Shown: positions 35,851 to 44,219 of the stretch, piece by piece
Position numbering within the stretch: position 1 is the stretch's first letter
Layout of the letters: every line of letters begins with the position of its first letter
Source: an uncultured Acidimicrobiales bacterium
GTDB lineage: Bacteria; Actinomycetota; Acidimicrobiia; Acidimicrobiales; SHLQ01
Assembly: GCA_938038815.1 (NCBI GenBank)
Contig: CALHTF010000050.1
Span: forward strand, 1-48,829
DNA length: 48,829 nucleotides
Direction of reading: 5' to 3'
Program-made: the position numbers and the translations under genes
Notes under the pieces: generated by a model
The model's input: the letters and a program-made list of their open reading frames with translations, nothing else
What the model was told of the DNA's origin: nothing
The model's database searches: none

Positions 35851-36396
35851 ATGGCTCACCTCAGTACCGAACAGCTTGTGGCTGGTGCCGACCAGGTTTT
35901 AGCTTCGCCGTCCGACACCGGAACGGTCGACATGATCGTTTGCCGCCCGGACAAAGGCGAGCGCCAGGTGCTCGACATCGGCGACCTCGTAGTCGGCGAA
36001 GGATTGGTAGGCGACAACTACCTTGCGCGCGGCAACTCCAGGACCGACGACGGCCTCGCTCACCCCGAAGCCCAGATCAACCTCATGAACAGTCGCTCGC
36101 TCGACTTGGTGGCCGACGGCGACCGCGAACGTTGGCCGCTCGCAGGCGATCAACTCCTCGTCGACTTCGACCTCTCGCTCACCAACCTGCCGACCGGGAC
36201 CCGGTTTCGCGTAGGCACCGCAGTGCTCGAAGTGTCGGCCAAACCGCACACCGGTTGCGCCAAGTTCGCCGAACGGTTCGGCATGGAAGCGGCCCGGTGG
36301 ATCAACTCGAGCAAAGAGCAGCGGTACCGCGGGATCAACGCCATGGTGGTCGAACCCGGCCAGGTGAAAACCGGCGACCACATCACCAAGCTGTAA
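35851..36396 (+). CDS. MOSC-domain protein
   Basis: A 181-residue protein with the molybdenum-cofactor sulfurase C-terminal (MOSC) fold. The key Cys lies in KPHTGCAKF (C136), preceded by the conserved GDNYLARG and HPEAQINLMNS elements. The fold binds or delivers sulfur to molybdenum cofactors, or reduces N-hydroxylated compounds in mARC-type enzymes. It lacks an N-terminal beta-barrel, so a standalone MOSC. With fdhD 2 kb upstream there may be a local link to molybdoenzymes, but this is only inference. Starts at ATG 35851. Confidence 0.85.
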   Translation: MAHLSTEQLVAGADQVLASPSDTGTVDMIVCRPDKGERQVLDIGDLVVGEGLVGDNYLARGNSRTDDGLAHPEAQINLMNSRSLDLVADGDRERWPLAGDQLLVDFDLSLTNLPTGTRFRVGTAVLEVSAKPHTGCAKFAERFGMEAARWINSSKEQRYRGINAMVVEPGQVKTGDHITKL

Positions 36397-36470
36397 CCCC
36401 GAACATCGCCGCCCCCGTTCGTGGTGGTCGGGCGATCCCGGTCAGTATGGAGCCTCGTTACGGAGGTCGT

Positions 36471-38123
36471 GTGAGCATTCTTGGCAGCATCGTGGTTTCG
36501 GACCTCGACTTCGCCCATGCGGGTGCCGACTCGCTGTTCTTCGACATCAGCTTCGGCATCAGTCCCGGCGACCACGCGGCGATCGTGGGTCCGAACGGCG
36601 TCGGCAAGAGCACGATCCTCAAGATCTTGTCGGGCGAGCTGGAAGCCGACGGTGGCGAACACAACGTGGCCGGCACTGTGCTGACCATGACCCAGGACGT
36701 AGGCATGGCGCGGCCCGACGACACGATCCGCCAGATGCTGATCGATGTCGCCCCGCCGCAGTTGCGAGACGCCGGACGAGCGTTGGTCGAGGCCGAAAAG
36801 GCAATGGCCGACGGTACCGACGACGGTATGGGTTACGCCGAAGCGCTCACCGCCTGGGGCGACCGGGGCGGCTACGAGCTTGAGGTTCAGTGGGAGATGG
36901 CGGCGCAGCGAAGCGTGAAGTCGACGATCGACGACATGTCGACCCGGTTGGTGAGCGAACTATCGGGCGGCGAACGCAAGCGGCTGGTACTCGACCTCCT
37001 GTTGAACTCCGGGGCCGAAGTGCTGCTCCTCGATGAGCCCGACAACTACCTCGATATCCCCACTCGCGAATGGCTCGAAGGCCAGATCGCCGAGTGCAAG
37101 AGCACCATTTTGATGGTGAGTCACGACCGTTCACTGCTCGAGCGGGTCGCCACCAAGATCGTGGTGCTCGAAGGATCTGGATGTTGGGTACACGGTGGAT
37201 CCTACGCCACCTTCCCCGAGGCCCGCGAGAAGCGCCAGAAGTTGCTCGGCGACGCGCTCAAACGCTGGAACGACGAGGAGCGCCGCCTCCATGCGCACAT
37301 GAAGGTAATGAAGACCCGGGCGGCCCAGAACTTTAAGAACGCGACCAAGGCCAACGCGGCCGAGACCCGCTGGGAACGGTTCGTGGCCAAAGGTCCACCA
37401 CCGCCACCGGTAGCCGATCAGCACATCTACGTGAACCTGCGAGGCGCCGACTCGGCCCGCCGGGTACTGAACCTTCAGGCGGTATCGGTGGCCGACCTGT
37501 TCTTCGCGTTTAGCGACGAAGTGCACTTTGGCGAACGGGTCGGATTGATCGGTCCAAACGGCACCGGCAAGACCCACCTACTTCGAGCACTGGCCGGCGA
37601 GATCGAACCCGACGAAGGAACGATTGGTCTGGGTCCTCGGACCTCGGTGGGCACGTTTACCCAGATCAACGATCGCCCCGACTTCTTGGGCCGTGAAGCA
37701 TTCGACATTGTCCGCGAGCGAACCCACGACGACGAGAAGGCCATGAAAGCGCTGGCCCGCTACGGACTAGCCGATCACAGCAAGCAGGAATTCGAAACCC
37801 TCTCGGGCGGACAGAAGGCGCGTCTCGAAATTCTGGGCCTCGAACTTGAAGGCCACAACGTGTTGTTGCTCGACGAGCCCACCGACAACCTCGACATCGA
37901 ATCGTCGGAGGCCCTCGAACGGGCACTCGACGGATTCCAAGGCACCGTGTTGGCGGTAAGCCACGATCGCACGTTCCTCGAAAAGCTCGACCGGTTCATC
38001 ATGATCGGCGACGACGGCGAGGTGTTCTCGTTGGTCGACTATGAGACTGCGGTGCAAGCGCTCAGCAACCCCGACACCGTGGCGAGCGTGGCCTTCGCCA
38101 AACGACTCTCGTCGACCGACTGA
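36471..38123 (+). CDS. ABC-F family ATPase (ribosome-associated, translation factor or resistance type)
   Basis: A 550-residue protein with two ABC nucleotide-binding domains and no membrane segment. Walker A motifs: GPNGVGKST (residues about 43-51) and GPNGTGKTH (about 361-369). Signatures LSGGERKRL and LSGGQKARL, each before a LLLDEP Walker B. The linker between them is helical and Arg/Lys-rich, matching the ribosome-contacting arm of ABC-F proteins. The role may be translation-factor-like or antibiotic protection. The start is GTG 36471, five bases after GGAGGT; the frame opens at 35814, but there it overlaps the MOSC gene in a different frame, so this start is strongly preferred. Confidence 0.9.
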   Translation: MSILGSIVVSDLDFAHAGADSLFFDISFGISPGDHAAIVGPNGVGKSTILKILSGELEADGGEHNVAGTVLTMTQDVGMARPDDTIRQMLIDVAPPQLRDAGRALVEAEKAMADGTDDGMGYAEALTAWGDRGGYELEVQWEMAAQRSVKSTIDDMSTRLVSELSGGERKRLVLDLLLNSGAEVLLLDEPDNYLDIPTREWLEGQIAECKSTILMVSHDRSLLERVATKIVVLEGSGCWVHGGSYATFPEAREKRQKLLGDALKRWNDEERRLHAHMKVMKTRAAQNFKNATKANAAETRWERFVAKGPPPPPVADQHIYVNLRGADSARRVLNLQAVSVADLFFAFSDEVHFGERVGLIGPNGTGKTHLLRALAGEIEPDEGTIGLGPRTSVGTFTQINDRPDFLGREAFDIVRERTHDDEKAMKALARYGLADHSKQEFETLSGGQKARLEILGLELEGHNVLLLDEPTDNLDIESSEALERALDGFQGTVLAVSHDRTFLEKLDRFIMIGDDGEVFSLVDYETAVQALSNPDTVASVAFAKRLSSTD

Positions 38124-38132
38124 GGCCAGCCG

Positions 38133-38459
38133 CTAGTCGGCGAGATCGGGGATGCGTCGGAAGAAGACCGACCGGGGCAGGACCTGCGATGCCCCGGCTT
38201 GCTCGGCCGCCGCCAAGAGGTCGTCGTCGACGTGAGATCCGAACCCAATGACCTGGCGCTCGCCGAAATCGGCGGCCGACGTCGCCGCCGTGATCGCGTC
38301 GAGCACGCCCGGGCGTCCGAGGTCGACCAGCAAAAGATCGGCCGTTGAATCCTCGATCGCACCGGCCGACCGCAGCAGGGCGAAGTCGTGGTCGCGAAAC
38401 GCCGCCCGCAGCTTCGACTGATCCATCAGGTCGGGGGCGAAGGCTTCGATTCGAGTCAT
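38133..38459 (-). CDS. Small receiver-like protein, unknown function
   Basis: A 108-residue protein that looks like a truncated CheY-like receiver: MTRIEAFAPDLMDQSKL opening, ADLLLVDLGRPG phosphoacceptor strand and a later GFGSHVDDDLLAAAEQAG then LPRSVFF. The catalytic Lys is replaced by Arg. Similar small proteins (opening FSPDLMD, with GFGSHVD) are found in several bacterial phyla. Start ATG 38459 overlaps the stop of the preceding gene (ATGA), so it is coupled to it; 38504 is in frame but overlaps more. Confidence 0.65.
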   Translation of the reverse strand: MTRIEAFAPDLMDQSKLRAAFRDHDFALLRSAGAIEDSTADLLLVDLGRPGVLDAITAATSAADFGERQVIGFGSHVDDDLLAAAEQAGASQVLPRSVFFRRIPDLAD

Positions 38460-38932
38460 GAGGCGCGCCGCTTGAGGTGCACAAACGCCTTGGCGGCGCC
38501 CCACTCGAGGCCGGGGACCCTCAGGTCGGGGTGGATGTCGGCGAAGTTGGCCGGCGACAGCGCATAGATATCGTCGGGGAACGCATCGGTTTCAAACACC
38601 GGGCGATCGGGCGCCGTGACCCTATGCTCGGCGAGTACCGCGGTTGGGTAGGAGATCGCCGATCGAACCAAGGCCAGCGGGGTCGACATTTGGTGGTCGA
38701 TGTCGGTCGTGAGTAGCTCGCGGATGCGCCCACCCACCACAGCGGTGGCCTCGGTCGCTGCCCGCTCGGCGTCGGCCAACAGAGCCGGGGAAACCTGGCC
38801 GCCTTCGGCTGCCCGTTGCTCGATCGATCGGGCAACCCACGGTCCAATGTGCTCCTCGAGCAGGGTCGCCAACGTCAGCGAGATTTCGACCAGCTTCGCT
38901 TCGGACTCCGGGTCGGCCCGCTGGTCGGTCAC
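38456..38932 (-). CDS. Conserved hypothetical protein in larE operon
   Basis: A 158-residue protein not recognised. The first 75 residues form long helices rich in Ala and Glu (SEAKLVEISLTLATLLEEHI, ADAERAATEATAVVGGRI). The second half has conserved-looking elements TPLALVRSAISYPTAVL, DIYALSPANFADIHPDL and the ending WGAAKAFVHLKRR. No known motif. GTG 38932 overlaps the larE stop (GTGA), and its own TGA overlaps the next ATG, so the three genes form a tightly coupled operon. The longer frame from 39217 lies over larE. Confidence 0.6.
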   Translation of the reverse strand: MTDQRADPESEAKLVEISLTLATLLEEHIGPWVARSIEQRAAEGGQVSPALLADAERAATEATAVVGGRIRELLTTDIDHQMSTPLALVRSAISYPTAVLAEHRVTAPDRPVFETDAFPDDIYALSPANFADIHPDLRVPGLEWGAAKAFVHLKRRAS

Positions 38933-39792
38933 GAGTCCTTGGCGAGCGCGCTGTTTAGGTTGCCCGACCGCAGACCCTCGAGGTCGACGGTGACGTATTC
39001 GTAGCCTGCGGCTTTGACCGTCTCGACGATCTCGGCCCGGTGTTCGATAACTCGGGTGAGGTCGTCGACCGGCAGCTCGATCCGGGCGGTGTTGCCGTAG
39101 TGCCGCACCCGCAGCGAGTCGAAACCAAGCCGAACCAGGCCGGCTTCGGCGCGGTCGACCGTCGACAACAACGCAACGCTGACCGTGGTGCCATAGGGCA
39201 GACGTGAAGCCAGGCAAGCCGCCGCTGGTTTATCGGCGGTGCGTAGCCCTAGGTCGTGTGAGACCTCTCGGATGAGGTCTTTCGTGAACCCAGCGGCCAC
39301 CAGCGGGAAGGCTGCACCACGCTGTTCGGCGGCGCTTTGGCCGGGCCGGTGATCGCCAAGGTCGTCGAGGTTTACCCCGAGCACCACAGTGGCACCGCGC
39401 TCCTCGGCCAACGGGACCAGTTGGTCCATCAGGGCGTCCTTGCAGTGAAAGCAGCGATTGCCGTCGTTGATCCGGTAGGCGGCGTTGAGCATCTCGTTGG
39501 TCTCGACCTCGGCCCACGCCAAACCCCACTCGTCGGCCAGGCTTTGGCAGTCGTTGTGCTCGCGATCGGCCAGCGACGGCGAAACCGCCGTGACGGCAAG
39601 TGCATTGGGGCCGAGCGTGTCGGCGGCCACCCAGGCCAGCAACGCCGAGTCGACGCCGCCGCTGAACGCAACGATGACCTTGCCGAGGCTGCGTAGTTCG
39701 GCACGTAACGCCGCGAGCGCCGAATCGGCAGATTCTGCCGGGCGCGCTAAGGCCGCACTGTTTGCCGCTACAAGATTGCCCACGTGAGTCAT
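38929..39792 (-). CDS. larE: LarE-like ATP-dependent sacrificial/[4Fe-4S] sulfur transferase
   Basis: Adds sulfur in building the nickel-pincer cofactor of lactate racemase in characterised systems. The 287-residue protein has the PP-loop SGGVDS (residues 44-49) that binds ATP, and the conserved KPAAACLASR with C193, equivalent to the known sulfur-donor Cys. It also has a CxxC pair (C114, C117), giving three Cys as in the homologues that bind an iron-sulfur cluster. larA, larB and larC are not in the window. It heads an operon with two small hypothetical genes. Confidence 0.85.
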   Translation of the reverse strand: MTHVGNLVAANSAALARPAESADSALAALRAELRSLGKVIVAFSGGVDSALLAWVAADTLGPNALAVTAVSPSLADREHNDCQSLADEWGLAWAEVETNEMLNAAYRINDGNRCFHCKDALMDQLVPLAEERGATVVLGVNLDDLGDHRPGQSAAEQRGAAFPLVAAGFTKDLIREVSHDLGLRTADKPAAACLASRLPYGTTVSVALLSTVDRAEAGLVRLGFDSLRVRHYGNTARIELPVDDLTRVIEHRAEIVETVKAAGYEYVTVDLEGLRSGNLNSALAKDS

Positions 39793-39827
39793 GTAGCCGA
39801 AAGGCTAGGACCCCTGTCCGCTAGCGG

Positions 39828-41033
39828 CTAGTCGTGGCCTTCGACCGTGAAGCGAAAGCTGTCGAGGGCTTCGTCGTCCTGGGAGATCGGGGTCACCTCA
39901 AAGTCCAGCGACGTTTGCGACGAGGAGGTCCGGTCGCCGGTGATCACGTGGGTGTTTTGATACACGAAGTGGTGGAAGGTTTGTCCTCGGGTGAACTGCC
40001 CGTTGTTGTACTGCGACATGATGTCGTACCGGCCCGGAAGCGTCGTGGTCCAGGTGATGGTGTACGTGGTGTCGGTCAGTTGCAGGGTTGGCTCCCCGTC
40101 GAGGGCGAACTCGCCTGCGGGGGTTTCGAACTGGAAGTAACCGTTGCACCACAGCGTCGCCTTGGCGACCTTGCCTCCGCCGCAACCCCGAGAGCTTCCG
40201 ACACTGAGGGTCGACGGCGACTTGGTCGAGTACTCGGTGCCAGCGAACAGGATCGACTTCACGCGCAGGTTCCGGTCGATCTCACTGGTGCGCTCGTCGT
40301 TCACGAAGGCGACCCGAACGTCGACGAGCTCGGTGGTGGCCGGCAGATCGAAGCGGTAGCGATCGTAAGACTCGCTTACCACGACCGATCCAACCACCCG
40401 TTGGTCGGGGCCGACCTGGATTTCCATCACCTCGGTACCGGAGGCTCCTTTGGCATGGACTTCAAGGGCCACACCACCCTCGGCGTATTGGAAGTACCCA
40501 TTGCAGTGCAGAACCTGCCGGCGCTTCTTTCCTGGGCGGCAGGCGTCGACGGTGGTCCACGCTCCAGCGCTGAACGTGTCGGCCGACTCGCTCTCGTACC
40601 GAACGCCGTCGAGCTCGACCCAGTCAACTCGCAGGTTCCGGTCGACCGGTGGCTCGTACTTGTCGTTCACGAAGCTCACCCGTAGGTCTTCGAGGTCGAT
40701 CGGGTCAACGCCCGGGCCCACGGTGAGATCGGTGGGGTAGAGGTTCCACTTCGTGCTGACAAAGAACGCCCCGAGGGTGTCGCCGCGGTGGGTAACCACC
40801 ATCAGTTCTTCGCCCGTATCGCCCTTGGCTCGCACGACCAGCGTGCGCTCTTCGGTCGAATCCGATGCCGGATCGGCACCAACCGGGGTTGTACCGGTCG
40901 CCAACGTGGCGAGCGCAATCAGTCCGGCCAGGGCGGCAACGAGAGCCAGAATGAGCGTTGTGTTGCTCATGTTGCTCTTTAGCAACAGGCCTGGGCGTGA
41001 GGTGGGGGCGGAGAAACGACGTGAGGCAGTCAT
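39828..41033 (-). CDS. Secreted protein with duplicated CBM60-like carbohydrate-binding domain
   Basis: A 401-residue exported protein. A basic n-region and hydrophobic stretch (residues 22-53) form the signal peptide or anchor; a start at the in-frame ATG 40970 would drop the basic part. Two tandem units, about 64-182 and 188-301, each repeat (1) VRAKGxxGxExM, (2) VxFVNDxxxxxxDRNLRV, and (3) C-x(11)-CNGYFQ. This pattern fits Ca-dependent xylan-binding modules (CBM60). Residues 305-401 form a third beta-rich domain. No catalytic domain is present. Probably binds polysaccharide at the cell surface. It is divergent from amt; 215 bp separate them. Confidence 0.7.
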   Translation of the reverse strand: MTASRRFSAPTSRPGLLLKSNMSNTTLILALVAALAGLIALATLATGTTPVGADPASDSTEERTLVVRAKGDTGEELMVVTHRGDTLGAFFVSTKWNLYPTDLTVGPGVDPIDLEDLRVSFVNDKYEPPVDRNLRVDWVELDGVRYESESADTFSAGAWTTVDACRPGKKRRQVLHCNGYFQYAEGGVALEVHAKGASGTEVMEIQVGPDQRVVGSVVVSESYDRYRFDLPATTELVDVRVAFVNDERTSEIDRNLRVKSILFAGTEYSTKSPSTLSVGSSRGCGGGKVAKATLWCNGYFQFETPAGEFALDGEPTLQLTDTTYTITWTTTLPGRYDIMSQYNNGQFTRGQTFHHFVYQNTHVITGDRTSSSQTSLDFEVTPISQDDEALDSFRFTVEGHD

Positions 41034-41156
41034 GTGGCGTCCAGGCTAGGAGGTTTTTGCACCAATGCGGCCCATACGGACATTCGTGAACGCCTTTCGT
41101 GTTGTTGGGTTGCTGCCTATGGCTTTGCCATGGCTGACTGGCCACGTGGATGGCTG

Positions 41157-41194
41157 TTAACACGAAAGAAACATTGCGGTTACTTCGCTGATAT
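41157..41194 (+). promoter_or_regulatory. Predicted GlnR-type operator before amt
   Basis: TTAAC-n6-GAAAC-n6-GTTAC-n6-GATAT. This has the four-block spacing of the actinobacterial GlnR box (gTnAC-n6-GAAAC, repeated). The second and third blocks are exact, the first has one mismatch and the fourth two. It ends 54 bp before the amt start codon, as an activator or repressor site would. Confidence 0.7.
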
Positions 41195-41248
41195 TCGACC
41201 CCACAACAATGCGTGAGTCGTTTCAATTAGTGAAAGTGAAGTGCCTCT

Positions 41249-42472
41249 GTGGATAGTGGCGATATTGCCTGGATGTTGATCGCGAGTGCCCTGGTGGTGT
41301 TCATGGTGCCGGGGCTGGCGCTGTTCTACGGCGGCATGACCCGTTCGAAGAACGTGCTCAACATGTTGATGATGAACATGGTGTGTATCGGGATCGTGCC
41401 GATCCTGTGGGTGTTGTTCACCTACTCACTCGGCAACAACACCGCCGAAGACGCTGGCTGGTTCGAACTCGGTGGCAAGCTCATTGGTGACTTCGGTGCC
41501 GTCGGACTCGATGGGTTCACCGGCGAGGATCTCATCATCGCCGCATTCCTGATGACCTTCGCATCGATCACCCCGGCGCTGATCTCGGGGGCGGTTGCTG
41601 ACCGCATGAAGTTCTCCGCCTGGGTCGTGTTCGTCACGATCTGGTCGATCATCGTGTACGCCCCGATGACCTACTGGGTGTACTCGGGCTGGCATCACAC
41701 CGGTGGACTCGGAATCTCCGACTCGCTTCCAGCGCTCGACTTCGCCGGTGGAACCGCCATTCACATCAATGCTGGTGCAGCCTCGCTGGCCCTCATCTTG
41801 GTGCTGGGCAAACGCAAGGGTTGGCCGAGCGAACCCATGCCTCCGCACAACCTCGTACTGGTTCTGCTCGGAACCGGAATCCTGTGGTTCGGATGGTTTG
41901 GCTTCAACGCCGGATCCGCCGCTGCGGCCAACGATCAAGCCATCCAAGCGCTTATGAACACCTTCGTTGCGCCCGCTGCCGGTTTGATCTCGTGGCTCGC
42001 CGTTGAGAAGTTGCGCGACGGACACGCAACCACATTGGGTGCCGCATCGGGTGTTGTCGCTGGTCTGGTGGCGATCACCCCAGCCGCTGGTTACGTCGAC
42101 ACGTTGTCGTCGATCGCCTTCGGTGCTGTGGCCTCGGTCGTGTGCTACTTCGCCATCCAACTCAAGGCGAAGCTCGGCTACGACGACAGCCTAGACGTGG
42201 TTGGTATCCACGGTGTCGGCGGCATCGTCGGCGGCGCATTGCTCGGGTTCTTTGCCCACGAGACCATCGGCGGTACCGACGGCCTGTTGTTCGGCAACGC
42301 TCGGTTCCTGGTCACCCAAATCGTGGCCATGTTGTCGGTCATCATCTACTCGTTCGTCGTCACCTTTGTGCTGGCCAAGGTCCTCGATGCGGTCATGGGA
42401 CTGCGGGTCGACAGCGACGATGAACTTCTGGGCCTAGACAACGCACTCCACGCCGAAACGGCCTACAACTAA
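41249..42472 (+). CDS. amt: Ammonium transporter (Amt/MEP/Rh family)
   Basis: Conducts ammonium across the inner membrane. The 407-residue protein has eleven predicted helices, with the amphipathic opening MDSGDIAWMLIASALVVFMVPGLALFYGG and the pore His-region segment AGAASLALIL; it also has the conserved GWFGFNAGSA near residue 213. GTG 41249 is the start, matching family N-termini. No glnK follows, unlike in many genomes, but glnD is 1.7 kb downstream on the other strand. A GlnR-like box is in its 215-bp upstream region. Confidence 0.95.
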   Translation: MDSGDIAWMLIASALVVFMVPGLALFYGGMTRSKNVLNMLMMNMVCIGIVPILWVLFTYSLGNNTAEDAGWFELGGKLIGDFGAVGLDGFTGEDLIIAAFLMTFASITPALISGAVADRMKFSAWVVFVTIWSIIVYAPMTYWVYSGWHHTGGLGISDSLPALDFAGGTAIHINAGAASLALILVLGKRKGWPSEPMPPHNLVLVLLGTGILWFGWFGFNAGSAAAANDQAIQALMNTFVAPAAGLISWLAVEKLRDGHATTLGAASGVVAGLVAITPAAGYVDTLSSIAFGAVASVVCYFAIQLKAKLGYDDSLDVVGIHGVGGIVGGALLGFFAHETIGGTDGLLFGNARFLVTQIVAMLSVIIYSFVVTFVLAKVLDAVMGLRVDSDDELLGLDNALHAETAYN

Positions 42473-42566
42473 TTCGCAAAGTGGCCATCAGAATCGCCGA
42501 ACCAGGTGGTTTAGAACTACAGTCGTAGGTATTGGCCCCACATTCGCGGGAACCAGCGCTAGTTTG

Positions 42567-42609
42567 GCGGGTCTTCTCTGGGGGGAGAAGGCCCGCTGAT
42601 CAGCTTTTT
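42567..42609 (+). terminator. Intrinsic terminator after amt
   Basis: Stem GCGGG-t-CTTCTC (42567-42578) with GAGAAG-g-CCCGC (42585-42596), loop of six G/T, then TGATCAGC and TTTTT. It ends transcription of amt 95 bp after its stop and before the convergent hydrolase gene. Confidence 0.8.
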
Positions 42610-42613
42610 GGGG

Positions 42614-43447
42614 CTAGTTGGCAGCGTTTGCTTGCTCTCGAGTCCACTCGATCAGCTCGGCCAGAATCTCGGGGTGCTCGGCCTCGTTAAAGATCTCGTG
42701 CTGTAGGCCCGGGTAGGTGATTCGCACCGCACCCGGCACCGCTGCGAGTGCTTCGCTGAACTTTGCCGGAACCAGTCGGTCCTCGGCGCCGTGCATGATT
42801 CGTAGCGGAATGCCGATCGATCCAATCTCGTCGTTCGCGGCTTCCATGGCGGTGAAAATTTCGTTGCCGAGCATCGTGGTGGCCCCCGGCACCCGAAGCG
42901 GATCGGCCTTGAAGGTCTCGCCGACACTGGGGTCGTTGCTGAGAATGTCGCCTTCAACCTCGCCGGGAATCCGAAGCTTGGGTAGCAGCTTCGACAGGAT
43001 TGGGGCACCGATTCGCTGCCATGCCGGAACCTCGGCACCGAGCGCCGGGCCCGAAAGGGCAGCGAAGTCGGGCTGGGGGTTCGGGCTTTGGAGATAGCGG
43101 GTGGTCATGAGCCCGCCCAGCGAATGGCCAAGCATCATGACCGGAACGCCAAGCTCTCGACGCAAAGCCAACGGTTCGACCAGGTCAGCCACAAATTCGT
43201 TGAACGAGTCGACGTGGCCTCGGCGGCCACCCGACAGCCCATAGCCCCGGTTGTCGACGGCAAGAACGTCGATGCCCGCTTCGGACAGGATCGCCCCGAC
43301 GTGTTCGTAGCGGCCCGAATGCTCGCCGATTCCGTGCACGAGCAAGGTGGCGCACCACGGTGACTCGGCCTTCCAGCGGCGCCGGTATTGGGGGAGCCCG
43401 TCGGCGGTTGTGCCCGGCTCTTCAGTACTTACTCTGGTGGAACCCAT
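42614..43447 (-). CDS. Alpha/beta hydrolase, monoacylglycerol-lipase-like
   Basis: A 277-residue hydrolase. The nucleophile elbow is GHSLGG (Ser near residue 113), the oxyanion motif is LVHGIGEHSGRYEHV (residues about 38-52), the Asp follows in the HGAEDRLVP strand (near 225), and the catalytic His in GLQHEIFNE (near 251). This order matches the MGL/lysophospholipase group that cleaves monoacylglycerols or lysolipids. The start ATG 43447 gives MGSTRVSTEE; the frame opens at 43522 but that part overlaps the NUDIX gene. Its stop is 17 bp beyond the amt terminator hairpin. Confidence 0.85.
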   Translation of the reverse strand: MGSTRVSTEEPGTTADGLPQYRRRWKAESPWCATLLVHGIGEHSGRYEHVGAILSEAGIDVLAVDNRGYGLSGGRRGHVDSFNEFVADLVEPLALRRELGVPVMMLGHSLGGLMTTRYLQSPNPQPDFAALSGPALGAEVPAWQRIGAPILSKLLPKLRIPGEVEGDILSNDPSVGETFKADPLRVPGATTMLGNEIFTAMEAANDEIGSIGIPLRIMHGAEDRLVPAKFSEALAAVPGAVRITYPGLQHEIFNEAEHPEILAELIEWTREQANAAN

Positions 43448-43509
43448 GGGCCATTCTTCCGCGAGCAGGTCATGACGTGCCCAACTGGACGGAGCTTTGT
43501 AAACCTTGG

Positions 43510-44190
43510 TCAGTCGTTCCAAGGCGGGGTGCGAGGCGGATCAAACAGCACCTCGTATGGCTCGCCCCGCACTGCGGCAAAGGCTGGGGTAACCCAACTG
43601 CTATGCCCGGCGAGCGGCTCGGGCAGGTTGTCTTCGTCGAACCAGCCGACGTCGGTGGTTTCGAGTGGATGGCCCTTGAGTTCGCCGCCGACTGCTCGAC
43701 ACAAAAACACGGTGGAGTAGAGCGGGATCTTGGTGAAACCCATCCGGAGTCCATCGAGGATGGCGAGCACACCGGTGACCTCAACGTCGATACCGGTTTC
43801 TTCTTTGCACTCTTTGACTGCGATCTCCGATGGTGAGTAACCAACGTCGGCCCAGCCAGTGGGGTAGAGCCACACGCCCGAGTCCGACCGCTGGATTAGC
43901 AGGATCTGACCCTCGTCGTTTCCGACTACCGCACCGACGGTCGACTTAGGCGTGACATAACCCGCAACCCCTTGCCCGACCATCGACAGCCACTCGGTGT
44001 TGAGGGTTTCGGCGTCGTAGGGCGACCCGGCCCGCGACCGGATATCGGCCGCGACCTCGAGGATCTCTTCGAACCGTTCGCGCTCGTACAGGTTGTCGGT
44101 GAACCCCATTCCGGTGCGGGCGGTCGCGGCGAGCGTTTCGCCCCAACGAATGAGATCGGCCTCGGTTGGTGGAGTGTTTGGTGCTGACAC
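43510..44190 (-). CDS. NUDIX hydrolase with Nudix_hydro_N domain
   Basis: A 226-residue protein. Residues 1-60 form a helical Nudix_hydro_N domain (ADLIRWGETLAATARTGMGFTDNLYERERF) usual in ADP-ribose pyrophosphatase relatives, and the Nudix box is near residues 112-134: G-x5-Y-x7-K-E-C-x-E-E-x-G-I. The first Glu and the Arg of the canonical box are Tyr and Lys; the metal-binding EExG is intact. It likely hydrolyses a nucleoside diphosphate linked to another group; ADP-ribose is possible. It lies 29 bp downstream of glnD on the same strand. Confidence 0.85.
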   Translation of the reverse strand: MSAPNTPPTEADLIRWGETLAATARTGMGFTDNLYERERFEEILEVAADIRSRAGSPYDAETLNTEWLSMVGQGVAGYVTPKSTVGAVVGNDEGQILLIQRSDSGVWLYPTGWADVGYSPSEIAVKECKEETGIDVEVTGVLAILDGLRMGFTKIPLYSTVFLCRAVGGELKGHPLETTDVGWFDEDNLPEPLAGHSSWVTPAFAAVRGEPYEVLFDPPRTPPWND

Positions 44191-44219
44191 GCCTCTTGCT
44201 TAGCAGTTGCGCGGGCGGG

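Noticed and set aside
35814..36470. N-terminal extension of the ABC-F frame by 219 residues
   Set aside because: Arg-rich shadow of the MOSC gene; a good ribosome site and homology place the start at 36471.
38929..39792. Lactate racemase locus
   Set aside because: Only larE is seen; larA, larB and larC are absent from the window.
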